DNA from: Stichopus chloronotus
Taxonomy: Eukaryota > Echinodermata > Holothuroidea > Aspidochirotida > Stichopodidae
Direction of reading: 5' to 3'
Length of the DNA: 64,000 nucleotides
Assembly: GCA_021234535.1 (NCBI GenBank)
Contig: CM037848.1
Coordinates: 10,707,944 to 10,771,943, forward strand
The translations under genes and the position numbers were made by a program. This document shows, one piece after another, positions 27,701-39,700 of the stretch. Positions within the stretch are counted from its first letter, which is position 1, and the number at the start of each line of letters is the position of its first letter. The notes below the pieces were generated by a model that was given only the letters and a program-made list of their open reading frames with translations, made no database searches and was not told the origin of the DNA.

Positions 27701-30700
27701 TGTGATTCTTTAAATGCAAACAATAACAAAAATAATACTTTCATTTCCAACGTAAAACGAAAACTTTTAACAAAATATTTCCAGCGTCTATTCCAGAACT
27801 CCTCTTCAGTTGAATAAAAAGAAATACAAAAGTAAGTAGCTAGACCTTCTTGGGGTTCATCCGAGCATAACAGCTCATAAAGGAGAGATCTCTATTAAGT
27901 CCTCTGATGTGTGTTAAGCCGTAGTATTGCTTTAAAATCTTGGTTGCTTCTCTCTTAAGATGTTTTAAAGTCACCATTAAGAATAAATTTAAGGTCAGAT
28001 ATATCGTTACTAAGGGAAATGGGGGACATTTTGTGCAATGAAGTAAATAAGCCACATTTTGTGAGTCGCAGTTAAACCTCCCAGATCTCAAAGTGAGGCC
28101 TTGTGGAACCTGGTAGGAAACTGACAGAATGGTCGAGATGAGATCATACCAAACACCTGGGTTTTTACAGGTGGTCTTACCATGGATAGAATCACTATTA
28201 AACGAAGGAAAAGATGTCCGAACTAGTACTGATGTTATGTTGCGTGGTTGCCTATAAGCAATCACTGGGGGATCGTGAAAGAGTTTTTCAAGAGCGGGTC
28301 AGAAGCTAGAATTCCCAAGATTTTTGATACCTTTGAAAAGGGGAAGGAGTGAGTTGTGGTAAGTAACAAGAAGGGGGTATTCTGTCTGACTTTTGTGTGT
28401 GTGTGTCGGTATGAAAGTAGGTTGGATCTACGCAACAATATAACCCTTTCGAAGTGAGGACATAATAAACGGTACGGGTATCCCCTTTTGAGAAAGAAAC
28501 CCATAAGTTCAGCGATCTTATTTACAAAAATTTGGTCACTGAAGCAGATGCGACAATATCTGAGAAGCTGACTATAGATTATAGAGATTTTCGTATGCCG
28601 TGGATGAGAACTGTTAAACTGGAGATACGAGTGACTATCCGTAGGCGTAGTATAAAATGAGATCTCTATTTTATCATCTTTACTCATCACAAGTATGTCG
28701 AGAAAGGAAATTTGATCGGTTGAACTTTTGAGTGGTGGGCTTTATGGAATCATGAAGCTCATTGGCAAATGAGGAGAAGTTGTTAAGTTCTCTTTCACCC
28801 TTATCCCATAGCATGAAAATGTCGTCTTTATGACGCACATAGAATGGTTTGTATTGGGACATCGTAAGGATGACCTGTTCCAAGTTGTGCATAAACATAT
28901 TAGCATAGGAAGGAGCTATCCTAGTCCCGATAGCGGTGCCTTTAATTTAAAGGTAATGGTGGTCATTAAAGACAACGTTGTCATGCTCAAAAATAAACTT
29001 GATAATTGTGAAATAGCTGTATGATGGGTGATGCCATTAGCTGCCATTAACGTATCACACACCAGGACGCCCTCGTCATGGGGGATATTTGAATATGGAG
29101 TGGAAACGTCCATGGCGGCCAGAATGACTTCTTTGCCTATGGTGGGAATAGTATTAAGTTTGTTGAGAAAATAGGTACTATCTTGAATATGATAGGGCAT
29201 AGTAGAGGAAAGAGGTGGTAAAAATTGGTCCACACAATGTAGTAAGTGAAATATATTCAGTTAATGCACCTATATACCAAAAAATTGGTCTATCCGGGAC
29301 AAGAACATGCTTTTGGCGGGTGTCGTTATTATTAGGCTGTTCTTTGCTTACAAGTGTTTGATGATTTCTGATAGGGTGTAGAAGTTACAGGGCTTAAGGG
29401 CAGCGGGTATTAGATAGAAAACCTCTTCTCTTACCTCAGCACAGAACGTGGTGGTTGGGTCCTAGTCCAGCGGTTTGTAGAAGCGGTTTGTAGCGCTATG
29501 TAATTGGTAGTATCCATAACAACAATAGCTCCACCCTTGTCGGCTGGTTTGATGACGAATTCACAGCTACATCTGAGTTCATCCAAAGCTTTCTGATCGG
29601 CTTTGTCAAAGTTGTTGGATTAATTAGGGTTTGTGCAGGCTGAAGAAAGGAAGCTGCTAAGATGAGAGTTCACCTTATTAACAAAAGTGTCTATGAAAAC
29701 TCTGACTGTCTATAAAAAGCCTCTTTGTGGAAAGAGTTTAGGTTCCCAACTCAAAATGGTAGATCCTTTTTTTTTTGCGTATATGTGTGCACGCCATTTT
29801 GTTCTTTTTTATCGTGGTTATCCAGGCTACCCAGTTTTTGTCTACCTTCTCTTACTGCAGGAATAGAATCTAACGGGAACATTATATTTCAGGGAGAATT
29901 CAGAACATCCATGCAATTCCTCGCGCATACTTAGCGGGGGGGGGGGGGGTAAGATTGTCAAATACGTCTCTAAATGGAGTGGTGAAAGTATCTCCATCAA
30001 AGGACCGTTAGCAGTCCCCGTAACAGTCACCGTCTACCTTGCAGAGGATACCAAAGGATTTTTGGGAGTGTTGTATAGTCCATCCATAACCTATACGTGC
30101 TACGTTTCAAAGGAACCGCCTGTTCATGAGTAAGTCTTGGATGTTCAATGTACAGGGAATATTCCAACAGGAGCTGCTCGATGGGTATACCTTTTCAAAT
30201 ATTTGAACACACTTACTGTTATATAGATAACAGTAAGTGTTAGATAGATATATGAAGACACTGCCATATCTGTAAGTTCACCAAAAGTTTGACATTACGT
30301 GTAACAAAAACCTGTTGTAGTAAATTTCATATGTGTTTAGCGTTTCCAAGGGTTGTGTCACGACAATCGACATGCGCCCCAGTAGGTAACTAGAATTTTG
30401 TTGCGAGGGGGCCTGGGACATGAATGACTGATGGCCTTAGTGATACAGTGGGATACGGAAATGCAGTATATGCCTCTATTGTAGTGGCGCATATTGAATT
30501 TTCAACTATGGTGATACAGTGATACATTCTGAATGTTTAGTTTAGTTTTATCAAGAACACCGTTTTAAAAACCGAGTGCGTGCATCTAGAAAATAAAGTT
30601 CTCTCCATTCTAACCAGGTAGCTGCAATTTACTTAGTAGTTCCCTGTTCTAACTTTCGAAGCAGGTGTTGACATGTACCGTTTTTCTAACTCACATGCAC

Positions 30701-33700
30701 TAGCGCCTCCAAACAATTACATATTCGTCTCATTTAAGATTCAAAGTTTCTGCATCTATGAGTCTTACTTCGCGTTTGATTATTGGCTATAAACAAAAAA
30801 AAATTTCTTTTGTATTCAGGAAAAATGAATATTTGAGTGTTACAGGATGTAAGTGATTCCGTTGGCATAAATGAATTTTAATAGCGTACAATGCGTGCCC
30901 AGATAATTCGCCGTCGTTGGTGTTGCTAATGCCGTCAGAGCTGGCACATGGGTAATGCGCGTCCGTTGTGCGGGTAAGTCTCATTCACAACTTGCAGAAT
31001 GAAACACTGAATCACAGTTTGCTGGTTTGTTTATATCTACTACCGTTTTTGAGATATGACTTTTCAAAGTGTGATGAAAATGCGAAACATGCTGGATTTC
31101 ACACCAGAAAGTGATGTCAATAATTTAAGGAAGATAATACAAGTTTCCAATATGAAACCTTCGGTGCATACAAAAAATTTTATTTGTCCTAGAAATAAAG
31201 GTGAAAGAAAACAAGGATTACGTAAGACATATCGTGACGCCACAAATTTGTTTGGCTTATGTTTATGCAACTGTAAAACAGAGTTTGTGTGTAAAAAAAT
31301 GGTCAATATTTGATAGATTGTGATAAACGTTGTGGCTATTTTCAACACCTTTACTGATTAATTCGGCCAACACTCCAAAATGTGCTATTCGCATTTTTCC
31401 TCTTTGCGTCTGCTCTCCCCGACAACCTACCTGAAACTGAGATGTATATGTACGTATATGTTCAAGTTTTTGTTCAATACACATTGTGTTTTAATGTTTC
31501 TTTTAAGGTGGGTAGCAGGTCCATACGGAGAATGCAGCGTTTCTTGTGGGGGAGGTATACAAACAAGAGAATTGAGCTGTACACGTATTTCATATGGTCG
31601 ACAGGAGGAAGTCAACGAAACCAACTGTGACCAACAGTCTCGTCCACCACGTGATGCTCGATGTGACAGAGGCGAGTGCCCTCTGCATGAACAGTGGGTT
31701 AAAAGCCCATGGTCAGAAGTACGTTTGTCACAATACACATATGTACTTTTACACAAATTCGAAACATCAAAAAAAAAAATGTCACGCAGCCTGTTAAGAT
31801 TCGGTTTTAAGTCGTTGATGAAGTAAATATGTTTTACTGTAATTTTTCCATTGTGTCCTTCAGTGCAGCATCGAGTGTGGAGAAGGCGAACAGATTCGTC
31901 AAGTTGAGTGTCAACGGCGAGATGTGTTGTCCCCTCGAGAATGTTCCGGAGATCGACCACGTGACCGACGGCGATGCAGCGCTGGCGAATGTCTCAATCT
32001 TGATTGGTCTGTCGGAGAGTGGTCAGAGGTACATTTCTGGGTATCTCTTCATCTACTTCAGTGGTTCTTAAACTGGTCTTATACCCCACCCCGCCATGGC
32101 AGTTGGGAAGTCTCAAAGTAAAGGATGCAGAGAAGACAGGGAATATGAGGTTCTTGTACTGATTAAGGGATCCCTTGAGATTACGACGCATTCCTGCAGC
32201 AATTTCCAGCACAATGAAGCATCGAAGGGTCTGCTCGCCCTTCCATGGTTTTTCCCTCCTCTTCCCAAATCGCGTTGAGGGAGATTACTGGAAGAGACCG
32301 AGATTATCTGGGTCTCAGTTTCTCACTAAGGTAGATTCAAGAATTCGTAATCTCGCTTCGCCACATCATGATCACCATTCACACTGAGTGGACTACAGTT
32401 TGGCTCTTTGCACTAGTTTTCAAAGTGTGCCTGCCTTTGACCGCCAGCCTTCTCGCAAACAGAAGTTAAGTGACAAAAACATATTGTTGATCGTCCGGCT
32501 TTGAGTTGTAGAACAAAGGGAGAGGGTGGGGTGGTTGATTCGGACAGCTCAAGATGGTTGGCGCGAGACGGTAATATAAAATAAATTGAGAATCACTGAT
32601 ATAGTTTACCCATCAATGTTATCAAATCGAAATATCTTTGAAGCTGAAAAAGGACAGTTCGTAACATTGATTAAGTGACACATTTCTTATTCCAATAACA
32701 TATCGAGATCATAATGCTTATATCAATGATTGCAAACGTACAAAAAAGAATGAAATACTGAATATTTGCTACTTATGCATTTAGTTTTTGTTATTTAGGA
32801 ATACTTTAAGTTTGGCTAATGATTGCTTCCCCTAATTCAGTGTTTGTCATGTGCGCAGAACGTCACTAAACAGAGAGTCATTGCTGTATGCGAATGTTGT
32901 ACGCCCGACTGACAGAGCTACTGCAAATAAGATGTAAGAAGAGTTAGAAGAGTTGCATGCATATTTGTTATAATGACATGATAGGTATATGTCGGTGCAT
33001 ACATATTGACATGTACACTGGTAGGCTTATGTTTGCAAATTTAGCCTAAGTCTAATGTTAAAGTGTCTGTTAAATTTGTTTCTGGCATACTTGTAGTGCA
33101 ATGTCGACTGCGGATACGGATTAAGGTATCGCAGTGTGACGTGTCTCCGTGAAGGGATTACTGTTGACAGTTATAAATGTGCTGGAATGGCAAAACCGAG
33201 GACGAAGTCATCATGTGAGAGGCCGCGATGCAATGTACCCGCAAAATGGTCTGCTGGACCATGGTCACTGGTAAAGTATCAATGTTTCTCAAAAGTTGAA
33301 AATATCAAAGGACTTCGCATGATCACCTCTGATTCGTAAGGTCAGGTAATTAGCCAACGGTCGTAGTTTGAGTTAAATAAAGAGAGCTCAAAAGGTGCAG
33401 GTTTTTCACTTGGACTAATTACATCAATGGGCAACAAAAAAAAAAAAGCTCCCAAGATTGAATGACTTTGATCTCCGTTGATTCATCATATGTTTCTGAA
33501 TTTAACCGCCAGATGTTTTACATGATTTGATACTGATTATCACTTAAGATATGATTTTGGTGATATAAGAATACAACTCCTCGAGGATTATAGCAAGATA
33601 AGGAAAATTGAAACACGGTTCACAAATTTGTGGCTTATATAATTTTGCTGTTTCTTTTTTCTTCATTTTAGGCATGAATCGACTTATGCAACTGGAGTGT

Positions 33701-36700
33701 AAGAAACGTATTACCCATTCCCATGTCTTATTTTCTGAATTTTGTACTTTGCTTTTCTTTTGTATTAGTGTACTGTATTGTTAATGTATGAAACGAAGCG
33801 TATCCAGTATCCTTCATCCAAGCTTCCTGTGATGTATTTCCGTATGAAACGTATCCTGTGGACCACATCTTAGTTTCTGGTGATGTAACGTCTAAAGAGT
33901 GCACATTTTACGTTCGTTTCTGTGTACCGTTCCCGGACGATTCCTCCTCACAGTTTCGTCGGAAGAAATTGTCACATTGGGAGTGGAAATTCTCCGGTTA
34001 GGGAATCATTCAGATGGGAAATGTCCGGGAAGGTTGTCCATGGGGAATTTTTCAAGGGGGAATTGTTCAAGGGAAAATTGTCCTGGGAGAAGTTGTCCGG
34101 TCTACCATATTAAATCACATCCACGAGAGACTCTCCACAAAATTTACGATACCAAATTTAATATTTTCTTCACAATAGCCCTCTTTTGGAAGTACTTGCG
34201 TTCCAGTAATAGTTTCACAATGACTGGCCTCATTAACTATTGAATTAGTCATTACAGTGTACTGTTTTAACCAGTATCAATTTATTTTGCCACATATACC
34301 ATAGAAATATTTGGACACAATTATACGAAAACTAAGAAACAATCATATCTTGGGCACACATGAAAATTTGATAATCATGGAGAAAATAATGTAATCCTTT
34401 TTCCAGCAAAACAGAAAACATGAACTACTTTACGTCAAAATAGCTTTCGGTCTCTGCTATAATAACAAGTGGAAAACAGGAAGATTTGAAGATTTACAGC
34501 TAACAAAAAAGAATCAGTTTGAAGACTATCATCAATTGTTATGCAAATTCACTAAAATGGTGATTTTATATGGTACAAAACTTTTGCTAGCATGGCCGTT
34601 GTTATACACAGAGACCAATTCCATTGTTCTTGGCTTTTTTTTTTTTGGTTGTTGCTCTCTTTTTTTGGTTGCTTTTAATCTGACAATTGATCTGACGACA
34701 CATACATTTAATTTGTCGCCATTCTCAACCACTCTGCTTTACTTTCGACGAGATCTTAAGCTGGCCCGGACTGGTACTTCATTGGGAACCACGAGTGTGT
34801 ATCATCATATCATTATTATTACTACTAAAAAAGGGAACCTTAATCAAAGTATGATTTTGCTCTAGGGCAATTAACAATAAAAGTGAAAAAGCAAACATAC
34901 AAACTTTTCCTGAAGAAAACAATTCCAATTAACTCACAACAAAATCATAATAATTCAGTCAAAACTCCGAAAAGACGACCAAAGGACTATGCTACAGGAT
35001 GTATTTGAACAAGTTAAAGTTACACTGGTGTCCAAGGAAGGTATTCTTCACATTTGTTTATATGTGTGTAAACAATATCAAATCATTTTGCTATTTTGCT
35101 AGTGCTCTGCTACATGCGGGGAAGGAACGGAAACACGAAATGTTTCCTGTGAGAGAAGCCGTGATGAAGTAACTTCTACGAACTGTGTCCGTGATCTGAA
35201 ACCTAACGAACAACGTACATGCACCCTCGATCCATGCCCTTCACCTTCTGGATGGGTTGTCGGCGACTGGACAGAAGTAAGTAGAATTCAATTAGGAATT
35301 GTGAAATGTTTGAAAACTCCGTAAAACACGGTTAAAATTGGTAGACTCAAACAATGATGTAATTCATATATGTATTTGACAGAACCAAACAAATATCAAA
35401 GAATGCAAACCACTGTAATAAACCACTATAGAATTGTAAACCACTGCAGTAAAGTTTTTTGTCGATGGCGTGTGAAAGAAATCTGTCTATTGCAGGTAAT
35501 TCGACGACTTAATACCCTGCACTTGTGAGGTTAGTGTTCAACCTGTTTTTTAGCAGAATTTTGTCCTCCTGCAAGGTAGACAGCGAGGCCCTGGGTCTTA
35601 AGAGAGCGATATGACTTAGAAAAGAAGAGTGTACAAGATTTGGGGAGACTCCAACATAACAAAACAAAATTACCTAACATTTTGGCATATTATAAAATAA
35701 TTTTCCAAATGTTCAAACTCAGCAACATGTCGTGTGTACTGTTTGGATGTGAGTCCACCGGCGCATTCTCCTTCTCCTAGAGAAGAATTTGTAATAACGT
35801 CTCAGTCTTGTCCCACACCTCGTCCTGCTCCATGTTGAACCGTAAGATGAATGCAATGTACACTGTTTCATGACTAATTTTCCTGTCCAGTGTGATTCTT
35901 CTTGTGGACTTGGCGTGCAGACACGGTCAGTAACATGTCAACAGGATGGACGGCGCTCTGACGGCTCATGCACACCTCAAGCGAAACCAAATGTGAAGCA
36001 ATCATGCGATTCTGGTCCCTGCACATTGGGGGCCGAAGTAAATCCTAAAAACGGTTAGTGAAAAAATGAATTAACTTCTGTCTGAAATCTCATTGCTTAA
36101 TGACTCTCCCACTGATATTTCATTTACTGCCGACTCTAAGTTCTAAGAATTCAAAGATATTTGCTGTGAATTTAAGGAGCACATGCTGAACAATACCAAA
36201 GAAATCCATTGCTCGTGATGGTTTAAACATTTTGAGAGCAAGATTGCAGGAATTTAACTTTCTTCACATTAACATCATCACAAACTTGTTTTTCAACTAA
36301 AAGTATAACATTAATAAACTGATTAGCAATCAGGACAATAATCCCATATTTATATATATATACCATATATACCCATGTATATTTACCATATATGTACCAT
36401 AATGTTCTTTACTTGATATACTGTGTCTCATCAAAGACGTCTGCAATCAACTTGTAACGGCTAGAAATGGCAGATACTTACAATCCCGTCCGACTGGTGA
36501 TTCTGAATGCACCACCACCTTGGTAGCTCCATTTGGAAAAACCTTCACTCTGAGAATAGAGGGCGTCATCGATTGTTCAAGAGGTTCGAGTAACGTTAGC
36601 ATATGAGATATTACTGCAACATTTGGTAAAATGGATGTGGTATTAACAATGCTGACATCTGTACATTACAGATAAGCAATAACACGCTATGTGCCATAAC

Positions 36701-39700
36701 TCAACTTAATTAAGTTACAAAAGTAGAAAAGAGTGAATCCTGGGAAGATCACCATGATGTATGAAGCCAGCATTTTTGACAAATATCTTCCTACAGCTTC
36801 AGTAAAAAGTGTTGTTTGATTCCTTTGTTACACACTTTTGAAATTCAGAAATGGGTATTCTCAAAGGAATGTAAAGTAATGTAATTCTACTTGAGTAAGT
36901 CGAATTTTATGTCACATAATCCCTGATAGTAGGACTTTAATGCATTTCTTTCTTTTTTAACCTTTAATTCCCAGTAAATGCACATACACTTGTATTTATG
37001 TTGTGATAAATTACTGAGAAGTAAACAATGGATACTTTGATTCGAATCTATGCCTAACTCTTAAAACTATTTGGCAATAAATAATAAACAGAAAGCGATT
37101 AAAGCTTTTCAAGTAAAAGGGATCAGATTATGACATCACAATATCAGAATGACAGTGTCCTAATCGATATTTCATGAACTTTCATATTTGCAGTATCTTT
37201 AAAATGTACGCCACATATTTTGGGGACTGTGTTGACCATGTGTTAGTATCTCATTTAAAGCTGAAATACTAGTTGAACCGACAATGGCTTGGTCATCTAT
37301 TTATAATTTAAGAAAATCTTTCATGGAAGAGAAAGAAGGGAAAAGATCACCTGTCGCGAAACCTGAACGAGAACTATACATTCATCTTCGAGATATTTGA
37401 ATACGAAAATTGTCTCGACACTTTTGTTGGCCCGACAAAATTCAAACTCTCCAATTAAGCTTAGGCGTCATTCAATGTTATATGAAATCAAGCTGGGCAA
37501 CGGGAATGGATGTCAATATTCATGTACGCAAAAATGGGACGTAAACACTGTTTGTTTTAGTAACTGTAACATATTTGACTTTCATTGGCAAAATATGACA
37601 AATTTTCAACTCATATAGCAGCTTTAACGTTAACAGTTTACTGTCAAATGTTCTGACATTTGTTCTCCTTTAATCATTTATTCCTCCTAAGGTGAATACC
37701 TCAAAATCAAGAAATTTACAAGAGACATCGAATTGTGCGGCCATAACCATTTTTACTATAACAAATTTACTACCAATGTTATTTCGATTGTCCATAAGAC
37801 GGTATCCGTGTACAGTGGCTACAGACTGACATATTACAGAATTTCAGGAAGACATAAATATCGTAAGGATACTTTTGTTTGCTTGTTTTGCTTTTTTTCA
37901 TCATGATGAAAGATAAACAGAAGATGAAGAAGATCAAACGTATATCAAATACTGTATAACTATCACCGCATCCGGTAGATGAGTTCCAGAACAGAAGCAA
38001 TATTTATTTTAAAATCCACATAAGCCTCACTTCTACGTCAGAGATTTTCGCAAATTTTAAGACAAACGATCGAAACAATTGATACCAAATTGCATTACAT
38101 TGGCTCTATATGTTACACTGGCCGAAGATCTGTCATCACTGAATCTCTTGCAATGTTACTTAATACGATGGCAGATGTGGCGTGGGTGCATCTCTCATGG
38201 GATTGGGGGGGATGCTGAAGTGGCGTCCCCAGATCGTCGAAAGTTTCATTCCAGGCTCCACTCTTCACCACTTGTGGTGGAGGTACCCCAAACCACGCGG
38301 CCCCTGCACGTTGGATTAACCTCAGCGGAAGATAAATTGAGAATTTGATGTTACTCCGTGGTTATATTACGTAAAGCTCTATGTGTAGAGGCCCCTTCCA
38401 GAAGTTATTCGAGTAAAATTCCAAGCTGTCTTGATTTTGTAGTTATTATTAATGGATAGAACGTGCAAACATTAAATCATGACAAAAAGGTGTGGGCAAA
38501 TGTTCTATCAAACCTTAACGTCTTAACATGTAATAAGAGTTGGAATACCCAGCTGGGTGTTTGCCATGGATTTTTATAACCTATTTATGTCAATGACATG
38601 TTACAAGAAACAAGGTGCCATCTTTTTCCCTCTCTCTCTCTCTCATTGGAGGTTGGGATCACTTGTTTCTGCTACCTAACGGGAGAATTAAAAGTCCTGG
38701 TCATCCAAGAACATATCCATCGAATGTCAACTGCCGTTACCGAGTAGTCACTACACCAGGACGTCAAATAAACCTAACTTTCTCAAGTCTGTCAATGCAA
38801 GGAGATTATCCATTCTGCAGTTACGACAGTCTAGAGGTAGTATTCGTCCCAATTTGCATGATTATCTAATCATATTTCCACGCTAAAACTTTTAACCGTA
38901 ACATTCTCTGATCACGAAACTTTCTTCTGTCTTGCTATTTGCGAGTTTATATAAGTGTGCTTACAATGAATCTGAATGTGGATTTTTGGGTGAAATGGTA
39001 GTAATTTTGTATCTCCCGCAACCCACTTTGAAAAAATTTGACATGTTGTTTAAAGTTAGCAAATCAAGATTCTTATCACATCAATTCTCCCCTTCTATTT
39101 TTTTTAAGTTGTGCGGAAGGCCTCGATCTCGTTCCAGTTGTTATTGAACGTTAATTAAAGGGAAATAGGGTGTTTGTTTGAGAGAAAACGTCCATATTTT
39201 TTAAACCAATGTTTGTGGACGTAGAATGACAAATTATTCAAAATAAAGAAGGACAGTAGTCTTCTGTTCCAGAAATAAGCTTCTCAAGGACAGAAATTCA
39301 GTTATTTCTTGCTCAACACTAATTCGTTCACCCAAACTTTTCCAAATTCAAATGATGCATCTTCCATTACTCATCACATGCATAATGTTTCGAGGAGATG
39401 AAGCTTTGGCAGATGTTTATTGATGAGACTGAATGGTTTAAGAATGATTACCGCTATTTTCTTTTGTATGTCATGTTGGTGTATTCAAAACGCCCTATTT
39501 CCCTTTAAATTCACTAGTGCACAATATTTACATCTAATCACTGACACATTTTTCTTCGTTTTTCAGATTATTGACGTTTTCGGTCAAACTAATCATAAAT
39601 ATTGCGGAACCAGAAATCCCGGCAGTGTAGTTTCGACAGGAAATGACTTAATGCTGAGATTCAAAACAGACAACTCTCTAAATTTTAGTGGTTTCAACGC

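Larger units (their letters stand above)
21884..29860. other. Gene A intron 16 (about 8 kb, transposon-rich)
   Basis: Holds a Penelope-like GIY-YIG fragment (21985-22240), a tandem array with a period of about 155 bp (23150-24250) and a larger Penelope-like element (27840-29720), all listed separately. 24360-27800 has an AC-rich stretch near 24370-24415 and no gene I can recognise. Confidence 0.65.

Noticed and set aside
31427..31960. 177-codon minus-strand open frame
   Set aside because: It overlaps gene A exons 18 and 19, which encode clear TSR domains on the + strand with proper splice sites.
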